Source: Microbacterium croceum (lineage in GTDB: Bacteria; Actinomycetota; Actinomycetes; Actinomycetales; Microbacteriaceae). Taken from it: 64,000 nt of DNA. Made by a program: the position numbers and the translations under genes. Location: contig NZ_JAHWXN010000001.1 in NCBI RefSeq assembly GCF_023091245.1, positions 2,356,001 through 2,420,000 on the forward strand, written 5' to 3'. The notes beneath the pieces are model-generated. The model made no database searches and had not been told where the DNA came from. It saw only the letters and a program-made list of their open reading frames with translations. This document shows, one piece after another, positions 47,121 through 55,840 of the stretch. Within the stretch, counting starts at the first letter, position 1. Each line of letters starts with the position of its first letter.

Positions 47121-48875
47121 TCAGGACTGTCCGTCGTCCGAACCGTCGGGTCGGGAGCCGCCGGGCATCCCCCCTCCCTGTTGTCCGCCCTGACCCGGCC
47201 CCATCCCGCCAGTGCCGCTTTCACCGGCGGTCACCGTCGTCGCGGAGCCGTCCACCACGACGTCGTACGCGGTCCCGGACATGATCTCCGCGCCGGAGTA
47301 GACGACGGTCGCGAACGACGTGTCGGCCGTGTACTCGGCGACGACCTCGCCGTCTGCGACGATCTCTACCGTGGAGCCAGCGGAGCCGGAGGTCGTGGCG
47401 AACACCCATCCCTGCGCGGAATCGGTGGACGGCGCCACCGCCATCCCCGCGCTGCCCGCTGCGAGGAGGGTCCCGCCGCTGATGTCGAAGGTGCCGTTGA
47501 CGTCGATCGCACCGTTCCCGTCGCTCGTCGGACCCCAGATCGTCAACGAGCCGTCGGACATGGTGGCCGACCCGTTGGAGTCGAAGCCGTCGCCGCCCGC
47601 GTTCACTGTCGTCTCGCCGCCGGAGATCGTGATCGTCTCTCCGCTGTCCTGCATGCTCTCCCCGCTGCCGGAGGAGGCGTTCAGGCCGTCGTCGGAGGCG
47701 GTGACTGCGACCTTCCCGCCGGCGATCGTGATGTCGGCGCTCTCGAGACCCTCATAGCTCTCCGACACGCTCGTGTCGCCGCCGTCGATGACCAGGGCCG
47801 TGTCGGCGTGCACGCCGTCGTCGCCGGATGCCAGGGTGAGCGTGCCATCGTTCACGTGGACGGCGCCGTTCGAGTGGATGGCGTCGTCGGCGGCATCCGC
47901 GTCGATGGTCCCGCCCTCGATGACCACGTAGACGCCCGCCTTGATCGCCTTGGCCGAGAGCCCGTCCTCCATCGTGGCAGTGGACCCGCCGCCGCTGACG
48001 AGCGTGAGGTCGCCTCCGGTGATCACGACATCCGACGCGGCGGCCACGGCATCGCCGCCGCTGGTGATCTCGAGGTCGCCGGCGGAGATCCACACGTAGC
48101 CCTGCGTCTCATCGGCGTACTGATCGCTGGACACGCCGTCGCCGCCCGCGGTCACCGTGATCGTTCCCCCCTCGACGATCAGTGCGTCCTTGCCGCGGAT
48201 GCCGTCGTCGGCAGCGTCGACGGTCACCGTGCCGCTGAGGATCGTGAGGTCGTCCTTGCTCGTGATGCCGTCGTTGCCGTTGCCCGCGACGGCCAGTGAG
48301 CCCGTGCCGCTGATCGTGAGGTCCGCATCGCTGTAGAGCGCGGCGTCGACCTCCGCATCGTCGGCATAGCTCGATGCGTCCGAGAGCGTGTTGTCGCTGT
48401 CGTCGGCGAGCACGAGCGCCACGTCGTCGGCACCGGTGATCGCGACCGCGGCGCCCTCGGCGTTCGAGATGTCGGCATCGTCGAGGATGAGTGCCACCAC
48501 GGCGTCGTCCGGGGCGGCGATCACGACCGATCCCTCCAAGGAGCCGGACAGGCGGTACGTGCCGCCCGCCGTGATCGTCACCGAGTTCCCGTCGACGGTC
48601 GCTCCTTCTCCGTCGACCGTCGCGCTGTCGCCCGTCAGGGCGATCGTGGTCTCCGCGGTCGTGTCCGCCTCACCCGCAGACACGGTCGTGGCATCGGCGT
48701 TGTCGGCCAGCACCTGTTCGGCGGTGAGTGAGGCGTCGACGTTCTGCACGGACGTCGCCTCGGCCGTACTCGACACGGTGTCGGCATCCGCGGTGACGGC
48801 GGTGCAGCCGGCCAGGACGACTCCGGTCAGCACGAACGGTGCGGCGGCGAGAAGGAAGCGGTTCTTGGTGCGCAT
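47121..48875 (-). CDS. Beta-helical lipoprotein with carbohydrate-binding domain (DUF4353 type)
   Basis: A 584-residue lipoprotein: signal with lipobox VVLAGC (Cys near residue 24), then some 400 residues of 20-30 residue repeats such as DDGIRGKDALIVEGG, DAIHSNGAVHVNDG and DDGVHADTALVIDGG, which predict a parallel beta helix. A tail of GGMGPGQGGQQGGGMPGGS ends it. It matches the carbohydrate-binding family paired with VTC-domain genes. It very likely sits on the outer face of the membrane; ligand unknown. Composition is strongly Asp/Ala/Gly/Thr. Confidence 0.85.
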   Translation of the reverse strand: MRTKNRFLLAAAPFVLTGVVLAGCTAVTADADTVSSTAEATSVQNVDASLTAEQVLADNADATTVSAGEADTTAETTIALTGDSATVDGEGATVDGNSVTITAGGTYRLSGSLEGSVVIAAPDDAVVALILDDADISNAEGAAVAITGADDVALVLADDSDNTLSDASSYADDAEVDAALYSDADLTISGTGSLAVAGNGNDGITSKDDLTILSGTVTVDAADDGIRGKDALIVEGGTITVTAGGDGVSSDQYADETQGYVWISAGDLEITSGGDAVAAASDVVITGGDLTLVSGGGSTATMEDGLSAKAIKAGVYVVIEGGTIDADAADDAIHSNGAVHVNDGTLTLASGDDGVHADTALVIDGGDTSVSESYEGLESADITIAGGKVAVTASDDGLNASSGSGESMQDSGETITISGGETTVNAGGDGFDSNGSATMSDGSLTIWGPTSDGNGAIDVNGTFDISGGTLLAAGSAGMAVAPSTDSAQGWVFATTSGSAGSTVEIVADGEVVAEYTADTSFATVVYSGAEIMSGTAYDVVVDGSATTVTAGESGTGGMGPGQGGQQGGGMPGGSRPDGSDDGQS

Positions 48876-48891
48876 GAGAGTCTCTCTTCGG

Positions 48892-49653
48892 TCAGACGGC
48901 GATCGCCGCGGGGTGGAAGCGTCGGCGCAGCACGCGCGCCCACTTGTTCGAGGGGAGGTCGGGACGCAGGGCCGCGAGCCCCGTGCCGTATTTGCTGATC
49001 GTGGAGGGGCGGATGCCATGCCGCCACAGCAGGCGATCGGTGTCTCCCGTGCGCAACCCCGACTTCGTCTCGACGATCACCAACCCGGGCACGTGCAACT
49101 GCTGCCCGTCGGCGAGCTCCCAGGAGAGAGAGGTGTCGATGGTCGCGCGGCCGCCACCACGAGGGGCGAGCAGTGTCGTGCGGTCATAGCGTGTGGCGAG
49201 CGTGGGAACGAGGTCGGTGGTGTCGAGATCACGGAGGCCGAGGGATTCGAGCCCGAGCGCCGCATACTCCCGCCCCCGGGCGGTGAGCTCGTCGCGCGCG
49301 GAGAACTCGTAGCCGATGCGCTCCTTCACGGTCGCACTGCGCGCCCCACGGGTCTTCAGCTCGAGGAAGGCGTCCTCGGAGTCCACGTAGCTGCGGGTGC
49401 GGAGCTTGAACCTGCGGCGGCGTCCGAGCGCCGCCATGCGGAAGCTGAGCGGGTCCGCCGTGTCGAAGTAGTACGACTCGTAGGCGAAGGAGCGGCGACC
49501 CTCCAGGGTGAGCACCCGGGTCTGCGAGGGCAGTTCGCTGAGGACGGAGGCCGCCTCATCCACCGTCATCACGTACTTGCGGTCGACCCGCGTGAGCAGC
49601 GCCGCCTCGGCCACGAGCTCGTCCAGGCCGACGGGATCGAGTCGGGGGATCAT
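48892..49653 (-). CDS. VTC-domain polyphosphate polymerase-like protein
   Basis: A 253-residue soluble domain of the VTC family, which in yeast polymerises ATP phosphate into polyphosphate inside a basic tunnel. Basic tunnel residues appear in LLTRVDRKYVM, LGRRRRFKLRTRSY, FLELKTRGARSATVKER and LVIVETKSGLR, and the metal-binding Glu in ETKSG is kept. ATGA overlap with the DUF4956 gene upstream; the lipoprotein follows 16 bases later. Activity is inferred, not shown. Confidence 0.85.
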   Translation of the reverse strand: MIPRLDPVGLDELVAEAALLTRVDRKYVMTVDEAASVLSELPSQTRVLTLEGRRSFAYESYYFDTADPLSFRMAALGRRRRFKLRTRSYVDSEDAFLELKTRGARSATVKERIGYEFSARDELTARGREYAALGLESLGLRDLDTTDLVPTLATRYDRTTLLAPRGGGRATIDTSLSWELADGQQLHVPGLVIVETKSGLRTGDTDRLLWRHGIRPSTISKYGTGLAALRPDLPSNKWARVLRRRFHPAAIAV

Positions 49654-50234
49654 CGTCGCGCTCCCGACAGTGCGGCGCTCACTCCGGACGGCGGGCCGAT
49701 GCGATAACGCACGTCGACCTGCGTGGTGTCATTGACGAGATCGAGCTGCAGGATCGAGACCTGGGTCACCGTGCCGCCGAGCACGCGTTCGAGCTCCGTG
49801 ACCAGTTCCGTCTCATCCCCGACGGCACGATCGAGAGTCATCGTCAGCTGCCGCGAGCGCGACAGCAGCCGCGGGTGGTCCGCGACGAACATCGCGGCGA
49901 TGATCAGGGCCATGAGTGCGAGCGACACGGGGGAGAGGGTGGTGCTCAGACCGGCGATGAGGCCGAGCGCGAGGGATGCGAAGTAGTACGCCACCTCGCG
50001 CTGCGAGATCTCCGACGAACGCAATCGGATGATCGACAGCACACCGAACAGGCCGAGACCCAGTCCCAGCGCGACCGACGTTCCCGCCAGGACGACCGCG
50101 ACCGCCAGTACGCCGACGTTCACCCCGACGAATGCAACCACGAGGTCGCGTCGGCGGTGGCGCAGGTAGTAGATGCCCAGGGCGAGGATCGTGATGGCGA
50201 CGAGGTCGGCGGCGATCATGACGAGCGTGTACAC
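49650..50234 (-). CDS. DUF4956 membrane protein
   Basis: A 194-residue protein with about four hydrophobic helices in the first 120 residues (starting LVMIAADLVAITILALGIYYL) and a cytoplasmic alpha/beta domain after them. GLFGVLSIIRLRSSEISQREVAYYFASLALGLI is the central family region. DUF4956 proteins are encoded with VTC-domain proteins in many bacteria and probably anchor or channel their product. GTG start with AGGA about 8 bases upstream; first gene of the three-gene operon. Confidence 0.88.
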   Translation of the reverse strand: MYTLVMIAADLVAITILALGIYYLRHRRRDLVVAFVGVNVGVLAVAVVLAGTSVALGLGLGLFGVLSIIRLRSSEISQREVAYYFASLALGLIAGLSTTLSPVSLALMALIIAAMFVADHPRLLSRSRQLTMTLDRAVGDETELVTELERVLGGTVTQVSILQLDLVNDTTQVDVRYRIGPPSGVSAALSGARR

Positions 50235-50286
50235 GAGTGGAATCCTTCGGTCGGGGGTGGAGGTTCCCTCCCATTCCGACCTAGCT

Positions 50287-50319
50287 GGCTATGTCCTTGC
50301 TATGTGCTGTCTATGCCAG
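50287..50319. promoter_or_regulatory. Three tandem 11-bp repeats, probable response-regulator site
   Basis: Units GGCTATGTCCT, TGCTATGTGCT and GTCTATGCCAG follow each other with an exact 11-base period and share CTATG. Such direct repeats, one per helical turn, are typical sites for OmpR/PhoB-type regulators. They lie between the divergent DUF4956 (start 50234) and phosphodiester glycosidase (start 50421) genes. Confidence 0.6.
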
Positions 50320-50420
50320 GTTCAAGAATGTCGCTGTGCATAGGAACCCCCGAACGGACACCTCGGTGACGCACGGGCAACGGATAGCAGCCCGATAGCG
50401 CGGACCCGTAGCTGTGGGGG

Positions 50421-51392
50421 ATGGACACTCGACAGCACCACCCCAGACCGAAGCGGCGGTGGCGCCGCATCCTGCTCGCGGGAGGGCTCGCACTCGCCCT
50501 CAGCGCCGGCGGGGGAGCCGCATGGGCCGCAGACCGATTCCTCATCGAGCATGTGAGCATCACGGACGTCTCGTCGTACGAGGCCGCGAACTCGAACACG
50601 AGCGACAGCATCGGCGAGACCACCAACGCGACGGTCACCGACACCGCGTACGACTCCGACCAGGCTGACATCGCGCTCTCCACGGTATCGACCGGGTCAG
50701 GCGATGACACCGTCACCTATTACGTCGCAGATGTCACGCTGACGGATGCCACCGCGTTGCGCTCCGCATTCGCCGGCGATGCGTTCGGCACCAACATCAC
50801 CGAGACGACGAGTGCGATCGCAGCGGCGAACGATGCGGTGTTCGCGATCAACGGTGACTACTACGGCTTCCGTGACACCGGCATCGTCATCCGCAACGGT
50901 GTGGTGTATCGCGACGAGGGGGCACGCGAAGGCCTGGCGTTCTACGAGGACGGGCATGTCGAGGTCTATGACGAGACCGCGACCACCGCAGCCGCGCTCG
51001 TTGCGGACGGCGTCTGGAACACGCTGTCGTTCGGCCCTGCGCTCGTCGAGGACGGGACCGTCGTCGATGGAATCGAGGACGTCGAGGTCGATACCAACTT
51101 CGGCAACCATTCGATCCAGGGCGAGCAGCCGCGCACCGCTGTCGGAGTGATCGACGACAACCATCTCGTCTTCGTGGTGGTCGACGGCCGGAGCGCCGGC
51201 TACAGCCGCGGTGTCACGATGACCGAGCTCGCCGACATCATGATCTCGCTCGGCGCGACGACCGCGTACAACATCGATGGCGGCGGTTCGTCGACGATGT
51301 ACTTCGACGGCGCACTGGTCAACAACCCGCTCGGCAAGAACCAGGAGCGCGGCACCAGCGACATCCTGTACATCGCAGGGAGCGTGCCGTGA
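50421..51392 (+). CDS. Phosphodiester glycosidase family protein (NAGPA-like), exported
   Basis: A 323-residue protein with an N-terminal signal or membrane anchor (RRILLAGGLALALSAGGGAA at 14-33). The catalytic domain shows AAANDAVFAINGDYYGFRD, QPRTAVGVIDDNHLVFVVVDG and TTAYNIDGGGSSTMYFDG, the signatures of N-acetylglucosamine-1-phosphodiester glycosidase relatives. It would cut sugar-phosphate diester links outside the cell. Coupled by GTGA to the glycosyltransferase gene. Confidence 0.9.
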   Translation: MDTRQHHPRPKRRWRRILLAGGLALALSAGGGAAWAADRFLIEHVSITDVSSYEAANSNTSDSIGETTNATVTDTAYDSDQADIALSTVSTGSGDDTVTYYVADVTLTDATALRSAFAGDAFGTNITETTSAIAAANDAVFAINGDYYGFRDTGIVIRNGVVYRDEGAREGLAFYEDGHVEVYDETATTAAALVADGVWNTLSFGPALVEDGTVVDGIEDVEVDTNFGNHSIQGEQPRTAVGVIDDNHLVFVVVDGRSAGYSRGVTMTELADIMISLGATTAYNIDGGGSSTMYFDGALVNNPLGKNQERGTSDILYIAGSVP

Positions 51393-52453
51393 TCGTCCTG
51401 ATCCCCGCCTACGAGCCGGATGAGCGCATGCACGAGTTGGTGGATGCGCTCGATACGGACGGCTTCCAGACCGTGGTCGTGGACGACGGCAGCGGAGCAG
51501 CGTACTCGCCGCACTTCGCCAAGGCCGCGCGTCGGGGAGCCACGGTTCTGCGCCAGCCGCGGAACGAGGGCAAAGCGCGCGCGCTGCGCCACGGCCTCGC
51601 CTACATCGCAGAGCGCTGGCCGGGCGAAGATGTGGTGACCGCCGACAGCGACGGACAGCATCGGCCGTCCGACATCGCCGCTGTCGCAGATGCCACCGTC
51701 GGCGGCGACGCGCTGGTGCTCGGAGGACGCTCCTTCACCGGTGAGGTACCCGTGCGCAGCAGACTGGGCAACGCCGTGTCGCGGTGGCTGTTTCGGCTCA
51801 GCGGGGGAGCTGTGCACGACACACAGACAGGACTCCGCGGCATCCCCGCCGCGCTCATCACCGACGTCGTGGCCGTGTCGGGCGAGCGCTTCGCGTGGGA
51901 GATGAACGTACTGCTCGACTTCACCCGGCGCGGGATCCCGATCCGAGAGGTGCCGATCGAGACCGTCTACCTCGATCACAACGCCTCCTCGCACTTCCGG
52001 CCGCTGCGTGACTCTCTCGACGTGCTTCGGCCGCTTCTGCGCTACGTCCTGGTGTCATTCGGATCGTTCCTGCTCGATGTGGCGGTGCTCCAGCTGCTCT
52101 ACGCGGTCACGGGAGACCTCCTGCTCTCCGCGGTCGGCGCCCGGGTGCTCAGCGCCGCCGTCAACTTCACGCTCAATCGTTCGTTCGTGTTCCGTGACGG
52201 ATCCTCAGGAGGTGTGCGCCGACAGCTCGGGCGGTACGCCGCGCTTGCTCTCGCGCTGCTCGCGGGCGGATACGCGTCGATGGCCCTGTTTGTCGCCTGG
52301 GGCGTTCCTGTCCTCTGGGCCAAGCTGCTCGCCGATGCCGCCGTCTACACCTGCGGATTCCTCGCGCAGCGCGGATACGTATTCCGCCGTGGGGAGGCCC
52401 GTCGCACGCCGGGATTCGTGGAGAAGCGCGTCGACACGGCGAAGAGGGCATGA
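51389..52453 (+). CDS. GT2 glycosyltransferase fused to GtrA membrane domain
   Basis: A 354-residue fusion. Residues 1-205 are a family 2 glycosyltransferase: VLIPAYEPDERMHELVDAL, VVVDDGSG, and DSDGQH as the metal-binding DxD equivalent. Residues 215-340 hold four hydrophobic helices with NFTLNRSFVFRDG, the GtrA signature. Such proteins load sugars onto polyprenyl phosphate and flip them across the membrane. It shares a transcript with the glycosidase. Confidence 0.92.
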   Translation: MIVLIPAYEPDERMHELVDALDTDGFQTVVVDDGSGAAYSPHFAKAARRGATVLRQPRNEGKARALRHGLAYIAERWPGEDVVTADSDGQHRPSDIAAVADATVGGDALVLGGRSFTGEVPVRSRLGNAVSRWLFRLSGGAVHDTQTGLRGIPAALITDVVAVSGERFAWEMNVLLDFTRRGIPIREVPIETVYLDHNASSHFRPLRDSLDVLRPLLRYVLVSFGSFLLDVAVLQLLYAVTGDLLLSAVGARVLSAAVNFTLNRSFVFRDGSSGGVRRQLGRYAALALALLAGGYASMALFVAWGVPVLWAKLLADAAVYTCGFLAQRGYVFRRGEARRTPGFVEKRVDTAKRA

Positions 52454-52456
52454 ACA

Positions 52457-52486
52457 GAAGAAGGCCCCCTCTCGGGAGCCTTCTTC
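52457..52486. terminator. Convergent terminator between GT2-GtrA and tRNA-Leu
   Basis: GAAGAAGGC and GCCTTCTTC form a 9-bp stem with further CCC/GGG pairing inside. It lies 4 bases after the glycosyltransferase stop and 6 bases beyond the tRNA-Leu 3' end on the other strand. Confidence 0.75.
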
Positions 52487-52491
52487 ATCTG

Positions 52492-52574
52492 TGCGCGGAG
52501 GGGGACTTGAACCCCCACGCCCTTACAGGCACTACGACCTCAACGTAGCGCGTCTACCATTCCGCCACCCGCGC
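52492..52574 (-). tRNA. tRNA-Leu (GAG)
   Basis: Class II tRNA with long variable arm. Acceptor GCGCGGG pairs CCGCGC with one G-T at the seventh pair; the anticodon loop GTTGAGG inside CTAC/GTAG gives GAG. T arm GGGGGTTCAAGTCCCCC. Discriminator A at 52492. CCA is not encoded, unlike the other three tRNAs here. Confidence 0.95.
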
Positions 52575-52685
52575 AGGTCTTGGATGATCGTTGCCGACCG
52601 AAGAATGACATTACCACGTCCTTCTCGGGCTCTCGAACCGAGCCGCACGCCCGGGCGTGGCGCGCGGCTTCGATACCCTGGAGCC

Positions 52686-53981
52686 ATGACTGATCCGTCT
52701 CTTCCGGAGGTCGTCCGCATTGCGAGCGACCTGATCCGCTTCGACACGTCCAACTTCGGCGGAGGCAAGGCCGAGGGGGAGCGCGAGGCCGCAGAATACG
52801 TCGGTGCCTATCTCGAAGCGCTGGGTCTCGAGGTCGAGTACTACGAGCCGATCCCTCGTCGGACGAACGTCATGGCTCGGGTCGCGGGGCGCGACCGCTC
52901 GAAGCCGGCGCTGGTCGTGCACGGTCATCTCGACGTGGTGCCGGCGATGGCCGAGGACTGGAGCGTCGATCCGTTCGCGGGTCTCGTCCGCGATGGGATG
53001 CTCTGGGGGCGCGGAGCAGTGGACATGAAGAACATGAACGCGATGATCCTCACCTCGGTCGCCGAGATCCTTCGCGCGGGGGAGCAGCCTGAGCGCGATC
53101 TGATCCTCGCTTTCTTCGCGGATGAAGAGAACGGCGGGGTCGAGGGGTCGGCGCTCGTCGTCAAGAATCACCCCGAGTGGTTCGAGGGGGCAACTGCGGC
53201 GATCAGCGAGGTCGGCGGCTACTCGATCACGGTGGACGATCGGCGAGCGTACCTGCTGCAGGTCGGCGAGAAGGCGCTGATCTGGATCCGCCTGGTCGCC
53301 AGGGGGCGTGCGGGCCACGGCAGCCGACTGCACGAGGACAATGCGGTGACGCGGTTGTCCGAGGCGGTGGCGGCGATCGGACGCACACGTTGGCCGATCC
53401 GTCTCACCCCGACCACCTCCGCCCTCCTGGACGGCCTCAGCGCGCTCACCGGACGCAGCGCGGAGGACCCGGACGCACTCGCGGCCGCGGCAGGTCCCGC
53501 CGAGGCCTTCCTGCGCTCCTCGTTCCGCACGACGACCAACCCCACGGCATTGAACGCCGGCTACAAGCACAACGTGATCCCCGAGCGCGCCGAAGCGCTG
53601 ATCGACGTGCGCGTGATCCCTGGCACCGAGGACGATGTGCTGGCAGAGCTCCAGCGCATCGTCGGCGACGACATCGTGATCGAGACGGTGGTGCGCGACA
53701 TCGGCATGGAGACTCCGTTCGAGGGTGATCTCGTCGACGCGATGGTCGCGAGCATCGGTCGCCACGACCCCGGTGTTCCCGTTATCCCGTACCTGCTGGG
53801 AGCGGGGACCGACAACAAGGCGCTCGCGGCGCTCGGCATCACCGGATACGGGTTCGCGCCCCTCAAGCTCCCGGCCGATCTCGACTTCACAGGCATGTTC
53901 CACGGTGTCGACGAGCGCGTACCCGTAGAATCGCTTGTCTTCGGCCAGCGGGTGCTGACCGATCTGCTGCGCTCGTTCTGA
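52686..53981 (+). CDS. M20-family metallopeptidase/deacylase
   Basis: A 431-residue dinuclear zinc hydrolase. VVHGHLDVVP near residue 80 gives the first His and Asp, GRGAVDMKNM the bridging Asp, FADEENGG the catalytic Glu pair, and the late FHGVDERVPVE the final His. The dimerisation domain lies between (GRAGHGSR). The family removes N-acyl groups or cleaves dipeptides. TACCCT ends 6 bases before the ATG. Confidence 0.92.
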   Translation: MTDPSLPEVVRIASDLIRFDTSNFGGGKAEGEREAAEYVGAYLEALGLEVEYYEPIPRRTNVMARVAGRDRSKPALVVHGHLDVVPAMAEDWSVDPFAGLVRDGMLWGRGAVDMKNMNAMILTSVAEILRAGEQPERDLILAFFADEENGGVEGSALVVKNHPEWFEGATAAISEVGGYSITVDDRRAYLLQVGEKALIWIRLVARGRAGHGSRLHEDNAVTRLSEAVAAIGRTRWPIRLTPTTSALLDGLSALTGRSAEDPDALAAAAGPAEAFLRSSFRTTTNPTALNAGYKHNVIPERAEALIDVRVIPGTEDDVLAELQRIVGDDIVIETVVRDIGMETPFEGDLVDAMVASIGRHDPGVPVIPYLLGAGTDNKALAALGITGYGFAPLKLPADLDFTGMFHGVDERVPVESLVFGQRVLTDLLRSF

Positions 53982-54032
53982 GCGACGCAAGACCGCTCCC
54001 GCGCCGACCTCGACTCAGAAGGCCTCACCTCC

Positions 54033-54857
54033 ATGCATCTGTTTGAAGCGCTCATCCTCGGCATCGTCCAGGGACTCACCGAGTTCCTGCCGATCTCCTC
54101 CAGCGCACACCTGCGCATTCTCGGCACCTTCCTGCCGTCCGGCGAGGACCCGGGCGCCGCGTTCACCGCGATCACGCAGATCGGCACGGAGGCCGCGGTC
54201 GTCGTCTTCTTCTGGCGCGACATCGTGCGCATCATCGGACAGTGGTTCCGCTCACTCTTCGGCCGCGTTCCTCGCAACGATCCGGACGCCCGCATGGGAT
54301 GGCTGATCATCATCGGCAGCATCCCGATCGTGCTGCTCGGGCTGCTGTTCCAGGACCAGATCGAGAGCGTGCTGCGGTCGCTCTGGATCGTGGCGATCAT
54401 GCTCATCGTCTTCGGCATCCTTCTCGGAATCGCCGATCACGTCGGAGCCAAACGACGCAGTCTGAAGGACCTCACGTATCCGGATGGCGTCGCCTACGGG
54501 TTCGCCCAGGCGCTCGCGCTGATCCCGGGCGTCTCGCGCTCGGGCGGCACGATCACCATGGGGCTCTTCCTCGGCTATGAACGTGCGGCCGCGGCGCGCT
54601 ACGCGTTCCTGCTCGCGATCCCCGCCGTGTTCGGAAGCGGCTTCTACCAGGTCTACAAGAGCTGGGGTGAGCCGTCGTTCTTCTCGTTCGGCGACACCCT
54701 GGCGGCCACCGGCATCGCCTTCGTGGTGGCGCTCGGCGTGATCGCGTTCTTCATGAACTGGATCTCGAAGCGCAGCTTCCTGCCGTTCGTGATCTACCGC
54801 ATCCTGCTCGGCACGACGCTGCTGGTCCTGCTCGGCACCGGAGTCATCGCCGCCTGA
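54033..54857 (+). CDS. uppP: Undecaprenyl-diphosphate phosphatase
   Basis: A 274-residue membrane enzyme with seven to eight helices that recycles undecaprenyl pyrophosphate for cell-wall synthesis. [20 protein letters not shown] near residue 16 carries the Glu-rich motif and SSSAH active site; [13 protein letters not shown] near residue 163 is the second signature. The family size is standard. Confidence 0.96.
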   Translation: MHLFEALILGIVQGLTEFLPISSSAHLRILGTFLPSGEDPGAAFTAITQIGTEAAVVVFFWRDIVRIIGQWFRSLFGRVPRNDPDARMGWLIIIGSIPIVLLGLLFQDQIESVLRSLWIVAIMLIVFGILLGIADHVGAKRRSLKDLTYPDGVAYGFAQALALIPGVSRSGGTITMGLFLGYERAAAARYAFLLAIPAVFGSGFYQVYKSWGEPSFFSFGDTLAATGIAFVVALGVIAFFMNWISKRSFLPFVIYRILLGTTLLVLLGTGVIAA

Positions 54858-54866
54858 GCGCGAGCT

Positions 54867-54900
54867 CAGCATCCCCGTTCGCCACAGCGCGGGGACGCTG
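54867..54900. terminator. Convergent hairpin between uppP and PAC2 gene
   Basis: CAGCATCCCCG pairs with CGGGGACGCTG over 11 positions with one mismatch around a 12-base loop, 10 bases after the uppP stop and directly beside the PAC2 stop. Confidence 0.6.
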
Positions 54901-54901
54901 A

Positions 54902-55750
54902 TCAGCGCTTGCGGTCGCCGGGGCCGTCGTCGCGGCGGCGGAGATACCTCTCGAATGCCTGGGCGATCGCATCGCCGGACGCTTCGGGGGAGTCCCAGGT
55001 GTCGCGCGTGCGCTCGAGCTGTCGGATGTACTCGGCCATGTCCTCGTCGTCGGCTGCCGCGGCGTCGATCGAGGCCTCCCAGGCTGCTGCCTCGGTTCGC
55101 AAGCTGTCGCGCGGGACGTCGACGCCTGTCAACTCCTCGAGTCGATCGAGGAGGGCGAGCGTCACTTTCGGCGACGGGGTCGCGGTGGCGACGTAGTGCG
55201 GAACGCTCGCCCACAGGCTGGCCGTCGGGATCCCCGCGCTCTCCGCGAAGTGCTCGAACACGCTGAGGATCCCGACGGGCCCCTCGTAGAGCGACCGCTC
55301 GAGTCCGTGCGCTTCGCGCACCTGCTCGTTCTGACTGGACGCGAAGATCGAGATCGGTCGGGTGTGCGGGACATCGGAGAGCATGGCTCCGAGCGTGACC
55401 ACCCCGGTGATGTCGTCACGCAGTGCCACATCGATGAACTCCGAGACGAAGGCCTGCCATGTTCTGGCCGGCTCGACCCCTGTGAGCACCCAGAACTCCG
55501 GGCCCGGTGCGGGATCGCGCGGACGCCAGAGACCGGCTTCCGGCCATTTGAGCTGACGCCGGCCTTCGGCGTCCATCTGGCTCGATGGGCGCGTGTACTG
55601 GTAGTCGAAGTAGAGCTCCGGGTCGACCGAGTGCACGAGTTCGTAGTCGTTCGTGGCGCGCAGAGCCTCGACGGCGCCGCTCGCGCCCTCACCCGCATCG
55701 TTCCAGCCGTCGAAGGCGACGATGACGATGCGCGAACCGAGAACATCCAT
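54902..55750 (-). CDS. PAC2 family protein (proteasome-assembly-chaperone-like)
   Basis: A 282-residue soluble protein of the PAC2 family. RIVIVAFDGWNDAGEGASGAVEAL at residues 7-30 (in pieces) and WASVPHYVATATPSPKVTLALLDRLEELTG are typical of the actinobacterial form. Despite the family name no proteasome gene is in the window. GGAGGGAGC stands before the ATG. Function unknown. Confidence 0.88.
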   Translation of the reverse strand: MDVLGSRIVIVAFDGWNDAGEGASGAVEALRATNDYELVHSVDPELYFDYQYTRPSSQMDAEGRRQLKWPEAGLWRPRDPAPGPEFWVLTGVEPARTWQAFVSEFIDVALRDDITGVVTLGAMLSDVPHTRPISIFASSQNEQVREAHGLERSLYEGPVGILSVFEHFAESAGIPTASLWASVPHYVATATPSPKVTLALLDRLEELTGVDVPRDSLRTEAAAWEASIDAAAADDEDMAEYIRQLERTRDTWDSPEASGDAIAQAFERYLRRRDDGPGDRKR

Positions 55751-55840
55751 CCGGGGCTCCCTCCGAGGTCGGGGACGTATCCCTCCAGGCTAGTCCGCGT
55801 GGGCCGGAAGCGGGCGGCAGCCCGGGCTAGCATGGGTTCA

